64,000 bases of DNA from Agrococcus sp. SL85 (GTDB taxonomy: Bacteria; Actinomycetota; Actinomycetes; Actinomycetales; Microbacteriaceae). Location of the stretch: NCBI RefSeq assembly GCF_026625845.1, contig NZ_CP113066.1:1240001-1304000 (forward strand), read 5' to 3'. Shown here one piece after another: positions 53,443-62,995 of this stretch. The notes below the pieces were generated by a model. That model saw only the letters and a program-made list of their open reading frames with translations, searched no databases and was not told the origin of the DNA. The position numbers and the translations under genes are program-made. Each line of letters starts with the position of its first letter. Position 1 is the first letter of the stretch.

Positions 53443-53506
53443 CTCAACGTCGGTGCGAGCAGGCGAGGGGCGCTGGGGCCGCGGAGGTGCGCGCAGAGAC
53501 GTTGAG
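53443..53506 (+). repeat. Right palindromic repeat of the DUF559 unit
   Basis: A 64-nt element from CTCAACGTCGGTGCG to GCAGAGACGTTGAG, inverted relative to the left copy. The outer 8 bases on each side are perfect inverted complements (CTCAACGT with ACGTTGAG). It lies 162 nt upstream of the DUF559 start and 4 nt from the menC stop codon. Confidence 0.8.
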
Positions 53507-53510
53507 TGGA

Positions 53511-54482
53511 TCAGAGGTGGGGGAGGGCGGCGGCGAGGCGGGCGCGCCAGGCGGCGGTGCGCTCGGGGCTCGCGGCGTGGGCCGCGAGCAGCGCGGGGTC
53601 CGGCGCCACGCGCGCGGGGGAGACGGCACCCGCCACCGGTACGAGCGGCGACGATGCGACGTCGGCGGCGAGGAGCGCGCCGGTGCCGAGCCCGCAGTCG
53701 TGCGGCAGCGAGGGCAGCGACGCGGCGAGCGCCGCACCCATCGACAGCCCGACGCTCGAGTCGAGCGCCGACGACACGACCGCCGGCAGCCCCGCCTCCG
53801 CCACGATCGCGAGCGCCGCCCGCACGCCGCCGAGCGGCTGCGCCTTCACCACCAGGATGTCGGCCGCGCCCGCCCGTGCCACGAGCAGCGGATCCTCGGC
53901 CCGCCGGACCGACTCGTCGGCGGCGACCGGGATGCCGAGGCGATGGATGCGCCGGCGCAGCTCCGCGAGCTCCGGCACGGTCGCGCACGGCTGCTCGACG
54001 TACTCGAGGTCGAAGCGCTCGAGGGCGCGGATGGCGGTCTCGGCCTCGTCGACGCCCCAGCCGCCGTTCGCGTCGACGCGGATGCGCGCATCCGGCAGCA
54101 GCGACCGCACCTCGGCGATGCGCGCGACGTCGTCGGCGAGCGTCTGGCCGCGCTCGGCGACCTTCGCCTTCACGGTGCGGCAGCCGTCGTAGCGCGCGAG
54201 CACGTCGGCCACGCGAGCCGGCTCGACCGCGGGGAGCGTCGCGTTGACGGGCACCGACGAGCGCACCTGGGCAGGACGCTCGAGCTCGGCGTCCTCCAGC
54301 GCGGCCCGCAGCCAGCGCGCGGCCTCGACGGGCGGGTACTCGAGGAACGGGCTCCACTCGCCCCAGCCGGCCGGGCCCGAGAAGAGCGCCACCTCGCGCT
54401 CCTCGACGCCGCGGAACCGCGTCGCGAGCGGCAGGGAGACGACGTGCATGCGGTCGGCGAGCCGCTCGAGGTCGAGGTCCAC
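53511..54482 (-). CDS. menC: o-Succinylbenzoate synthase
   Basis: A 323-residue enolase-superfamily enzyme of menaquinone synthesis (SHCHC to o-succinylbenzoate). The catalytic lysine motif is KAK (TVKAKVAERG, about residue 105); metal ligands lie in RVDANGGW, EYVEQP and AADES; the second base Lys is in VVKAQPLGG. The fold is complete. GTG 54482 is the likely start. Three tandem 26-27-bp repeats lie upstream of the gene. menB and menE are 4.4 kb away on the opposite strand, so the pathway genes are split. Confidence 0.92.
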   Translation of the reverse strand: MDLDLERLADRMHVVSLPLATRFRGVEEREVALFSGPAGWGEWSPFLEYPPVEAARWLRAALEDAELERPAQVRSSVPVNATLPAVEPARVADVLARYDGCRTVKAKVAERGQTLADDVARIAEVRSLLPDARIRVDANGGWGVDEAETAIRALERFDLEYVEQPCATVPELAELRRRIHRLGIPVAADESVRRAEDPLLVARAGAADILVVKAQPLGGVRAALAIVAEAGLPAVVSSALDSSVGLSMGAALAASLPSLPHDCGLGTGALLAADVASSPLVPVAGAVSPARVAPDPALLAAHAASPERTAAWRARLAAALPHL

Positions 54483-54538
54483 GCGGCCATGCTCCCACGC
54501 GCGGCCGAGGGCGGCTCGGGAGCGTCGGAGGCGCGCCG

Positions 54539-54618
54539 CTGCGCCCGCGCGAGTCCCGGCTGGCCTGCGCCCGCGCGAGTCCTCGGCGGGCCTGTGCCCG
54601 CGCGAGTCCCCGGCCCGC
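54539..54618. repeat. Three tandem copies of a 26-27-bp repeat
   Basis: Units at 54539-54564, 54565-54591 and 54592-54618 share CTGYGCCCGCGCGAGTCC and differ at a few positions and one indel. They sit in the 237-bp gap between the divergent menC and a small membrane-protein gene, so copy number could alter promoter spacing. No protein is encoded there. Confidence 0.75.
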
Positions 54619-54719
54619 CTGTCGGCCTCGAGCGCATCCGGAGGCGCTCCGCGCCCTCGCCGCGCTCCGCTCCCGGGCACCCGCCCGGATCCCGAGCGCG
54701 GCCCTGCCATGATGGCGGC

Positions 54720-55052
54720 GTGGAGCTCCCCTGGGTGATCGAGACGCGGCAGGCGCCCGGCCGCCGTCGCAGCGTCGTGTGGGGCGTGCTCGCGCTCGTC
54801 GCGGCGATCCTCTGCGGCGGGCTCTTCCTGCTCTGCTTCGCGGTCGCCACCTGGGGCCTCTCGAGCCTCGTCGTGTGGTTGCTGCCCGTGTGGGGCATCG
54901 TCACGCTGCTCGCGATCGCCTTCGCGATCATGGCCGCCGCCCGCCGCGGCGCGGCCAACGTCACGCTCGCGTCGATCTCGGCCGGCCTCGTCGTGATCTC
55001 GAACCCGGTGCTGTTCCTCGTGATCGGCTTCGCGCTCGGCATCCTGCGCTGA
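54720..55052 (+). CDS. Small membrane protein, DUF-like, three predicted TM helices
   Basis: A 110-residue protein with hydrophobic helices near residues 18-45, 50-72 and 85-108 (VLALVAAILCGGLFLLCFAV, LVVWLLPVWGIVTLLAIAFA, LVVISNPVLFLVIGFALGIL). It lacks known motifs. GTG 54720 lies 6 nt after CATGAT, a leaderless-type arrangement. It precedes the MPxFxMP protein family cluster and may belong to it functionally, but nothing in the sequence proves this. Confidence 0.65.
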   Translation: MELPWVIETRQAPGRRRSVVWGVLALVAAILCGGLFLLCFAVATWGLSSLVVWLLPVWGIVTLLAIAFAIMAAARRGAANVTLASISAGLVVISNPVLFLVIGFALGILR

Positions 55053-55109
55053 GCCCGCGCCGGGCGAAACCTCGGCCCGCGGGAGGCCCCGCGGTGGCAT
55101 CCTGATCGC

Positions 55110-56102
55110 ATGGCGGAGATGCCGCAGTTCCGGATGCCCGGGGATCGCACCGGGGCGGCCCCCGGGGATGCGGGCGGCGCGCCGCGACGCCGCTGGGTGG
55201 AGGCGGCCGCCGAGCGGCGGCTCGGTCGCTCGCACCTCGTGGTCGCGCTCGTGGCGCTGCTGCTCGGCGTCGTGGGCACGCTCGGCGTCCAGGGGATCGC
55301 GCAGCAGACGGGGCCGCGGTCGGAGGCGGCGGCTCGGGAGGCCGCCGCCTCGCACCTCCGGGCGATCGCGGCGGGCGACGACGAGGCGGCGTCGCTCGGC
55401 CTCCTCTCGTCGGCCGAGCGCGCCGCCGCGCCGCCGAGCTCGATCGACGAGGAGGGCCGGATCCGGAGCCCGCGCGTCGTCGCCGCGAGGCTCGGCGACG
55501 GCACGGCGCGCGTCGACGTGGCCTACGTGGTGGGCGACCGCACGGTGCTGCGTCCGCTCGACCTCGTCTACGCCGACGGCGCCTGGCGGATGCAGCGCAC
55601 GCTCGGCGAGCAGGTGCCGATCGCCGCGGCGCTCCCGGTGCCGGTGCAGGTGGACGCGATCGCGGTCGTGCCCGCGACCCGCACGCTGCTGCTCCTGCCG
55701 GGCGTGCATCGCGCGGCGCCCATCGAGACTGCGCTCGTGACGATGCCGGGGCAGGTCTTCGAGGTCGACGGCGACGCGCGCTCGACGGTCGCGCTGGACC
55801 TGCGGCCCTCGCTCACCGAAGACGCGCTCGCGCAGCTTCGGGCGGCCGCGATCCGCCGGCTGGAGGCCTGCGAGGCGTCGCGCGGCTGCGCGCTGCCGGC
55901 GGGCCTCGACCCCGCGTCGATCCCGGATCCCGTCGTGACGCCGCGCGCGGGACCGGCGGGCGAGATCGCGGTGGAGGTGCCGATCGTGCAGGGCGACGTG
56001 GCGACCTCGATGCTCGTGGTCGGCCGGATGAGCCCCGACCTGTCGACGTTCGAGTCCCTTCGATGCGCGCTCGCGCTCGAGGACGCCGTCTCCTGCGGCT
56101 GA
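55110..56102 (+). CDS. Single-pass anchored protein of the MPxFxMP family (member 1)
   Basis: A 330-residue protein with a short cytosolic start (MAEMPQFRMPG), one transmembrane helix (about residues 43-62) and a long extracytoplasmic part. The exported region begins with a helical SEAAAREAAASHLRAIAAGDDEAA segment typical of NTF2-like extracytoplasmic domains and ends with a Cys pair (LEACEASRGCALPAGL and LRCALALEDAVSCG). The same architecture, N-terminal MPxFxMP motif and a paired-Cys segment recur in the genes at 56595 and 57686. No characterised homologue is known to me. ATG 55110. Confidence 0.75.
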   Translation: MAEMPQFRMPGDRTGAAPGDAGGAPRRRWVEAAAERRLGRSHLVVALVALLLGVVGTLGVQGIAQQTGPRSEAAAREAAASHLRAIAAGDDEAASLGLLSSAERAAAPPSSIDEEGRIRSPRVVAARLGDGTARVDVAYVVGDRTVLRPLDLVYADGAWRMQRTLGEQVPIAAALPVPVQVDAIAVVPATRTLLLLPGVHRAAPIETALVTMPGQVFEVDGDARSTVALDLRPSLTEDALAQLRAAAIRRLEACEASRGCALPAGLDPASIPDPVVTPRAGPAGEIAVEVPIVQGDVATSMLVVGRMSPDLSTFESLRCALALEDAVSCG

Positions 56103-56188
56103 TGCGGCTCCCGCGATCGCCGCGCTCCTGCGGCTGACACGCCGCGGCGTCGTCGTGCGGGCCGCGCCGCCGCTCGTACGATCGCCGG

Positions 56189-56530
56189 ATGACCGCCGTG
56201 CTCCGACGCCTCGACCGCGCCCGCCTCGGCCCGCTCTCGCTGTGGCTGCTGCTGGCGGCGGTGGTGCTGCAGGGCGTCTCGCTCGTGCAGCAGCTGAGCT
56301 ACACGTTCGCCCCGCGGCCGGGCGAGCTGCCCGTGCTCGTCGCGGTGCTCGTGACCGCGGTGGCGGTGGGCCTGTGCGCCGTCGTGTGCGGCGCGCTGTC
56401 GCTCACCTCGCCCCGCGGGCGCCGCACGGGCGCGTTCGGCGCGGCGCTGGGCCTCGCGACGCTCGTGCTCTTCGGCGCGGCGTCGACCTTCCTGTGGGGC
56501 TTCCTCGAGGCGCTCTCGACCTCGGCCTGA
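56189..56530 (+). CDS. Small membrane protein, three predicted TM helices
   Basis: A 113-residue protein (LGPLSLWLLLAAVVLQGVSL, LVAVLVTAVAVGLCAVVCGA, GALSLTSPRG loop, ALGLATLVLFGAASTFLWGF). ATG 56189 is 6 nt after TACGAT (56177-56182). It is wedged between two members of the MPxFxMP family and may be a membrane partner; this rests only on position. Confidence 0.68.
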   Translation: MTAVLRRLDRARLGPLSLWLLLAAVVLQGVSLVQQLSYTFAPRPGELPVLVAVLVTAVAVGLCAVVCGALSLTSPRGRRTGAFGAALGLATLVLFGAASTFLWGFLEALSTSA

Positions 56531-56594
56531 GCGATGCGGAGCGCGGTTCCGCGCGTCGCTCGACCTCGCGCGCCCGGCGCGCGATGATGGCGGG

Positions 56595-57689
56595 GTGTCG
56601 TCGTCGATGCCCGAGTTCGAGATGCCGCCGGAGCGCGTGCCGGCGACGTCCGGCGAGCCCGGGGGCGACGGTCCGCACGACGGCGCCGCGGTCGGCGCGC
56701 CGACGGGCGACGCCGGGCTCGACGGGGCCGGGCGCGGCGACGAGCGCCAGGAGCGCCGCCGCGGCCGGAGGCGGCTGGTCGTCGGCGTCGCGGCCGTCGC
56801 GGCGATCGCGATCGTCGCGGGCTCCGCCGCCGTCACCCAGGACCTGGAGCGCCGCGCGGCCGAGGCCGACGTCGCGGCGCTCACCGAGGCGACGCTCGCC
56901 TACGTCGGTGCCCTCGAGGATGGGCGCGCCGAGGAGGCGACGGCCCTCGTCCCCGTGGTCGGGGACGCCTCCCTGCTCGTCGACGCGGTGCTCGGTGCCG
57001 CCGACCGGATCGCCGAGGCCGAGGTCGTCGCGGTCGAGGTCGAGGGAGACGCAGCGCGCGTCGAGCTCGCGTACCGCTCGACCTCCGGTCCCGTGGGGCG
57101 CACGCTCGAGGCCGAGCGCCGCGCCGAGGGCTGGGCGCTCGTGACCTCGCTCGCCGAGCCCATCGCGCTCGATCCCGCGCAGATCATGGGCCTGCGGCCC
57201 ACGATCGCGGGTGTCGAGGTGGTGGAAGCAGGTCGCCTGCTCTACCCCGGCGTCTACCGCACCGACGCGGTCGAGCGAGCGCTGTGGGCCACGGAGCCGA
57301 TGGCGCTCCCGGTCGACGGCGACCCGCGCACGCCCGTCGTCGCGCCCGAGGTGCCGATCGTCGTGGGCTCTGTGCCGTTCCCGGAGGCGTTCGAGCGCTC
57401 GCGCGCCCACTTCGAGGCGTGCCAGCTGGCCGGCTCCTGCCCGATCGCAGACGGCGCCCTCGCCGAGCAGGGCTCCATGAGCCTCCTCGACCTCGGCGCC
57501 GACGGGAGCGTGACGATGCAGGCCGACCTGCTGGCGCTCCGCAGCAGCGCGTCGGGGCTCACGGAGCTGCGGATGGGCGTGCGCGCGGCCACCGCGGAGG
57601 ACGGCGAGGTCGTGTGGGAGTGCACGAACCCGACGCTGCGCGACGAGCAGGCCGCGCCGCCCTTCGTGCCGTGCGCGGTCGCGCCGTGA
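56595..57689 (+). CDS. Single-pass anchored protein of the MPxFxMP family (member 2)
   Basis: A 364-residue protein. The cytosolic start contains SSMPEFEMPPERVP, then an acidic/Gly linker, a basic RQERRRGRRR and one transmembrane helix (about residues 60-80). The exterior part includes LTEATLAYVGALEDGRAEEA, RLLYPGVYRTDAVE, and a Cys pair (FEACQLAGSCPIADG). It is clearly related in layout to the genes at 55110 and 57686. GTG 56595 follows a GATGAT element by 6 nt. The stop overlaps the next gene by a GTGA. Function unknown. Confidence 0.75.
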   Translation: MSSSMPEFEMPPERVPATSGEPGGDGPHDGAAVGAPTGDAGLDGAGRGDERQERRRGRRRLVVGVAAVAAIAIVAGSAAVTQDLERRAAEADVAALTEATLAYVGALEDGRAEEATALVPVVGDASLLVDAVLGAADRIAEAEVVAVEVEGDAARVELAYRSTSGPVGRTLEAERRAEGWALVTSLAEPIALDPAQIMGLRPTIAGVEVVEAGRLLYPGVYRTDAVERALWATEPMALPVDGDPRTPVVAPEVPIVVGSVPFPEAFERSRAHFEACQLAGSCPIADGALAEQGSMSLLDLGADGSVTMQADLLALRSSASGLTELRMGVRAATAEDGEVVWECTNPTLRDEQAAPPFVPCAVAP

Positions 57690-58801
57690 GCGGGGCGGAG
57701 CGCGAGGCCGGCCGCGGCGCATCCGGCGGCGGGATGCCCGAGTTCGAGATGCCGCCGGAGCCGCTGGGCCCGCCGCCCGCGCCGAGCCTCGAGGCGCCCT
57801 CGCGCGTCGTCGCCGACGCGCCCGTCCGCGGGGCGCGGGAGGCGCCCGCGCGCGGCGGCCGCGGGTTCTCGCTGCGGGCGCTCGCCGCCGTCGGCGCCGC
57901 GGGTGTCGTCGCGGGCGCGCTCCTGCCGGGCGGCATCGAGATCGCCGAGCGCGCCGCCGCGGCCGCCGACCGCTCGAGCCTCGAGCAGGCCGCGCTCGAC
58001 TACGCCACGGCGATCGCCGAGGGGCGCGCGCTCGACGCTGCCGCGCTCGTCGCGCCGCCCTCGTCGGGTGCCGACCTGCTCGTCGACGCCGTGCTCGCGG
58101 CCGGCACGCCGCTCGCCGAGCCCAGCGTCTCGATGGTGCTCATCGACGGCGACGAGGGCCGCGTCGAGCTCGGCTACCGGGTCGCGCGCTCCGACCTGCA
58201 GCGCACCCTCGAGGCGGAGCGCGAGGGCGGCGGGTGGCGCATCACCACTCCGCTCGTCGAGCGCGTCGAGCACTACGACGCGACCCAGATGGCGGCGATC
58301 GGCGGCGTGCCGCTCCCCGCGGGCCCGCTGCTGCTCTACCCCGGCGTCTACGAGGTGACGGGCGTCGACAGCGGGGTGGTGACGGTGCGCGCGGCGGAGG
58401 TGCGGGTCGACGGCGACCCGGCGACGATGACCGACATGTACCTGGAGACGAGCCTGCGCCCCGACGTCGAGGCCGAGGCGCGCTCGCTCGCGGAGCGGAT
58501 CGCGGCCGGGTGCGCGGCCTCGGGCGAGTGCCCGGGCGTGCTCGCCGCCCCGGGCGCGGTGCCGCAGGTGGAGCAGGTCTACGTGCAGGGCCGCAGCGAC
58601 CTCGACGGCGTCCTCGGCCTCCAGCTCGCGGCGACGGTGTCGCTCATCGACCCGAGCGATCCCTCGACCGCGTCCTGGGTCGACGTCGGCCTCCAGCTCT
58701 CCACGGGCGAGGGCGGCGAGGCGCGTGACTGGACCTGCTTCCCGCCGGGCGCGCCGGCGGGTGCCTGGGGTGCCGGCGACGGCGAGGCCTGCACGCCGTA
58801 G
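57686..58801 (+). CDS. Single-pass anchored protein of the MPxFxMP family (member 3)
   Basis: A 371-residue protein beginning with a short Gly-rich stretch and GGGMPEFEMPPEPLG, then a Pro/Ala linker, one hydrophobic helix (about residues 60-85) and an exterior part with LLLYPGVYEVTGVDSG and the paired-Cys segment CAASGECPGVLAA. Start GTG 57686 overlaps the previous stop (GTGA), so members 2 and 3 are translationally coupled. It shares YPGVY and the motif with member 2 most closely, suggesting a recent duplication. Confidence 0.75.
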   Translation: MSGAEREAGRGASGGGMPEFEMPPEPLGPPPAPSLEAPSRVVADAPVRGAREAPARGGRGFSLRALAAVGAAGVVAGALLPGGIEIAERAAAAADRSSLEQAALDYATAIAEGRALDAAALVAPPSSGADLLVDAVLAAGTPLAEPSVSMVLIDGDEGRVELGYRVARSDLQRTLEAEREGGGWRITTPLVERVEHYDATQMAAIGGVPLPAGPLLLYPGVYEVTGVDSGVVTVRAAEVRVDGDPATMTDMYLETSLRPDVEAEARSLAERIAAGCAASGECPGVLAAPGAVPQVEQVYVQGRSDLDGVLGLQLAATVSLIDPSDPSTASWVDVGLQLSTGEGGEARDWTCFPPGAPAGAWGAGDGEACTP

Positions 58802-58869
58802 GGCTCGCGCGCGCTCGAGGACGCGGCGCGCCCAGGCCGAGCATGGCGCTCGCGACTAGGCTTGCGAGG

Positions 58870-59756
<887 letters not shown>

Positions 59757-59769
<13 letters not shown>

Positions 59770-60791
59770 CGCACGAGGAGGTGGAGCGCATGCCGATCGT
59801 CGTCGAGACGAGCGGGTCGAGCGGCACGCCCAAGCGCGTCGTCATCTCGGAGGAGGCCGTGCAGGCCTCGACCGACGCCGCCAACGAGCGGCTCGGCGGG
59901 CCCGGGCAGTGGGTGCTCGCCCTGCCCGAGCAGTACATCGCAGGCAAGAACGTGATCTGGCGCAACGAGGCATCGGGGGCGCCGCTCGTGCGCACCGCCG
60001 GCTCGTTCACCGCCGAGGCCTTCGTGGAGGCCGTGCACCAGCTCGAGCACGACCGCACCTTCACCTCGCTCGTGCCGACGCAGCTCGCGCGGCTCGTCGA
60101 CGCGGCGCAGCTCGACCGCTCGTTCATCGGCCCGATCGCGCGCCTCGACCGGATCCTGCTGGGCGGCCAGCGCGCGCCGCTCGGGCTCATCGAGCGCGCC
60201 GCGCGGCTCGGCTGGCGGGTCACGCGCACCTACGGCGCGACCGAGACCGTGGGCGGCTGCGTGTGGGACGGCAGGCCGCTCCGCGACGTGAAGATCCGGC
60301 TCACCGACCAGATCGAGATCGCGGGCCCGCAGCTCGCGGACGGCTACGAGGACGCCGAGCTCACGGCCCGGCGCTTCATCACCGACGGCGGCGGCGTGCG
60401 CTGGTACCGCACGGGCGACGCCGGCTCGCTCATCGGCGGCACCCTGCAGGTCTCCGGCCGCATCGACGACGTCATCATCTCCGGCGGCGTGAAGATCTCG
60501 CTCGCCTCGGTCGAGCACGTCGTGCAGGTGTTCGCGCCGGACGCGGTGGTCGTCGCGGCCCCGCACCCGGAGTGGGGCGAGGTGCCGGCGGTCGTGACGA
60601 CGCTGAAGCCCTCGCTCGCCGAGATCCGCGCCGCCGTCGGCAACGCGCTCGGCAAGCCCGCGCGCCCCAACCACCTGGTCACGGTCTCGGTGATGCCGAC
60701 GACGGCCTCCGGGAAGCCCGACCGCAAGCGCCTGCAGAAGCTCGTCGCGAGCCGCACGAACGAGCGGCGCCGGCGCGGCCTCTTCGGCTGA
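59757..60791 (+). CDS. menE: o-Succinylbenzoate--CoA ligase, N-terminally short
   Basis: A 344-residue acyl-CoA synthetase-fold enzyme (o-succinylbenzoate to OSB-CoA). The adenylation P-loop (ETSGSSGTPKRVV, about residues 18-30), TYGATETVGG, the hinge YRTGDAG and GRIDDVIISGGVKI, and the C-terminal PTTASGKPDRKRL catalytic Lys are present. The chain starts almost directly at the P-loop, so the N-terminal 40-60 residues of typical MenE are missing. ATG 59757 overlaps menB; ATG 59790 with AGGAGG in front is an alternative, giving an even shorter protein. Confidence 0.9.
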
Positions 60792-60824
60792 GGCCGCGGG
60801 CGGCCGCGGGCGGCCCCGGCGCGC

Positions 60825-61595
60825 TCAGGCTTCGGGCCGGGGCGCGAGCCGGTACAGCACCTGCGGCCGGCCGCGGCGCCCGTAGCGGTGCGCGAGGTCG
60901 ATCGCGCCGACGGCGACGAGGTGGTCGAGGTAGCGCCTGGCGGTGGCGCGCGAGGTGCCCGAGGCCTCGGCGACCTCGGCCGCCGACGCGAGCGCGGTGG
61001 GGCTGAGCGCCGCGAGGATGCGCTCGAGCGTCACGGGCGCGAGGCCCTTCGGCAGCGGCTCCGGCGCGGTGCGCGGCTCGCCCTGCCGGGCAGGGGCCTG
61101 CACCCGGATGCCGCCGGTCGTGAGCAGGCGGTCGATCTCGCCCTGGGCGAGCGGCTGCTCGCGCTCGAGCCGCGCGCGGGCCCGGCGCTCGTGCGCGTAG
61201 GCGGCGAGCCTGCGGTGCAGCACCTCCTCGGTGAAGGGCTTCACCAGGTAGCCCGCGACGCGCGCGGCGATCGCCTGGCGCACGGTCACGCGGTCGCGGG
61301 AGGAGCTGATGACGAGCACGTCCGGGCCCTCGCCCGCGAGCGTGCGCAGCCGGTGCAGCACCTCGACGCCGCTGATGTCGGGCAGGCGCATGTCGAGCAG
61401 CACGAGGTCGACGCCGCCCGCGCAGCGCGCGAGCGCCTCCTCGCCGGTGGCGGCGGTGCCGATGACCGCGAAGCCCTCGGCCGCGGCGACGAAGCGGCGG
61501 TGGAGGGCGCGGGCCCCCGGGTCGTCGTCGACGACCAGCACGCGCACGGGCCCGCCGTCGCGGGCGTCGCCGCGCGCCCCGTCGTGCGCGCTCAC
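60825..61595 (-). CDS. Response regulator of the CitB/DcuR type
   Basis: A 256-residue regulator. The receiver domain (about residues 17-135) has VRVLVVDDDPGARALHRRF, the phospho-acceptor in VLLDMRLPDISGVEVL (Asp about 68) and the Lys in GYLVKPFTEEVL. The C-terminal part is a helix-turn-helix (TALASAAEVAEASGTSRATARRYLDHL). Such regulators answer extracellular C4-dicarboxylates or citrate. GTG 61595 overlaps the kinase stop (GTGA). The divergent TctC-like gene suggests tricarboxylate uptake is a target. Confidence 0.9.
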   Translation of the reverse strand: MSAHDGARGDARDGGPVRVLVVDDDPGARALHRRFVAAAEGFAVIGTAATGEEALARCAGGVDLVLLDMRLPDISGVEVLHRLRTLAGEGPDVLVISSSRDRVTVRQAIAARVAGYLVKPFTEEVLHRRLAAYAHERRARARLEREQPLAQGEIDRLLTTGGIRVQAPARQGEPRTAPEPLPKGLAPVTLERILAALSPTALASAAEVAEASGTSRATARRYLDHLVAVGAIDLAHRYGRRGRPQVLYRLAPRPEA

Positions 61596-62864
61596 CGGGC
61601 GGCCATCTCGAGCTCGAAGCGGGCGCCGCCGAGCGGCGAGCGCGAGAGCGTCACGGCGCCGTCGCGCGCGGTGACGACCCTCCGCACGAGGTCGAGGCCG
61701 ATGCCCCGGCCGAGGCCGGAGGGGTCGGCCTTCGTCGAGCGCCCGCGCTCGAACACCCGCTCGGCGTCCTGCGGCGCGATGCCGGGGCCGTCGTCGTCGA
61801 CGACCGCGCGGAGCCGGTCGCCCACCTGCTCGACGGCGCAGCGCACGCGGCCCGCGCCGGCCTCGGCGGCGTTGCGGCACAGGTTCGCGATGCACAGCAC
61901 CACGTCCTCGTCGACCTCGAGGCCCTCCTTCGCCTCGAGCGCGAGGTGCGTGCCCGTCGCCACGAGTTCGGCGCGCAGGCCCTGCACCGCGCCCGCGAGC
62001 GCCGCGGTCCTGCCGCCCTCGTCCTCGCGCTCGAGCGCGAGCACGGGCACGATCCCGTCGATGTAGTCGAGCGCGTCCTGCGCGGCGCCGGCCGAGACGA
62101 GGCCGTGCACGACGTGGAGGCGCGTGCCGAACTCGTGCGACTGCTCGCGCAGCGCCCCCGCGATCCGCCGCGTCTGCTCGTGCTCGGCCGCGAGGTCGTC
62201 GGCGCGACGCAGGCGGCGCTCGACGGCCGCAGCGATCGCGGAGCCTCGCGAGCGTGCCCACCACGAGCGCGCCGAGCGCCCACGGCAGCAGCTGCGCCAG
62301 CGCGGCGTCGCGGTCGTCCGAGAGGCTCGACTCGAGCACGCCGACGGCGACCATGCCGACCACGCGGCCGTCGTCGCCCTGCACGGGCAGCTTCGCGCGC
62401 AGCGAAGCGCCGGAGGCGCCGGTCTCGGTGCCGACGAAGGGCTCGCCCGCGAGCACCGAGGCGTTCGTCGTCGACACCTGCACGCCGCGCTCGCGCTCGT
62501 CGGGGTGCGTGATCCGCACGCCCTCGTCGTCGGTGATGACGACGTAGTACACGCCGGAGGTGCCCTCGGCGAGGTCGGCGAGGGGCTGCAGCGCCTCGGT
62601 CGCCGGGGCGAGGGCGGCCGCGTCGGCGAGCGCGCCCGGCCGCCCCGCGTCGACGACGTCGGCGAGCGCGGCGCGCACCTCGCGCAGGCCCGCGAGGCTC
62701 GAGGCGACCTGCAGCACCCGCTCGGCCGCGGCCTCCCGGATCGCCCGCTCCTGCAGCGAGGCGGCGAGCAGCGCGGTGCCGCCGACGGCCAGGAGCACCA
62801 CGAGCGTCGGGAGCACGAGCAGCGCGCGGCGGACGGTCCGCGCCGCGCGGTCGGCTGAGGGCAT
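61592..62864 (-). pseudogene. CitA/DcuS-type sensor histidine kinase, disrupted by a single-base frameshift
   Basis: ATG 62864 begins a sensor with one transmembrane helix (about residues 13-35), an extracytoplasmic PAS/sCACHE-like domain (GVYYVVITDDEGVRITHPDE, VGTETGASGASLRAKLPVQG) and a second helix (LLPWALGALVVGTLA). Near 62241-62250 the coding frame changes: the start frame gives RLRDRCGRR, whereas the neighbouring frame gives AIAAAVERRLRRADDLAAEH, the H-box REQSHEFGTRLHVVHG and the ATPase domain (NLCRNAAEA, DDGPGIAP, GLGRGIGLDLV). Removing one base restores a 423-residue CitA-like kinase. It is paired with the response regulator by a GTGA overlap. Confidence 0.85.
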
Positions 62865-62995
62865 GCAGGGCTCCGAGGGTCGTGGCGGCCGTGAGCATCT
62901 ATGAGCACAAGCCCGCGAGGGGCGTCGCCGCCGCCGGTCGGCCACCAGGGTAGTGCTTCGGCGGCGACGACGGAGTCCGCCTCGGAGGAGCGATG

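Larger units (their letters stand above)
52366..53506. mobile_element. Candidate repeat-bounded DUF559 unit
   Basis: A 1.14-kb segment begins and ends with inverted copies of the same palindromic repeat of about 62 bp (52366-52427 and 53443-53506) and contains only the DUF559 gene. The left repeat ends 2 nt from that gene's stop codon; outside, the boundaries lie 3 nt after ccsB and 4 nt before the menC stop. The layout suggests a unit inserted between cytochrome c and menaquinone genes. No transposase and no target duplication are visible, so mobility is an inference. Confidence 0.5.

Noticed and set aside
56091..56137. A 12-nt direct repeat (TCCTGCGGCTGA) at the end of the first MPxFxMP gene
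   Set aside because: Short, GC-rich and without further similarity; probably a local duplication with no function.
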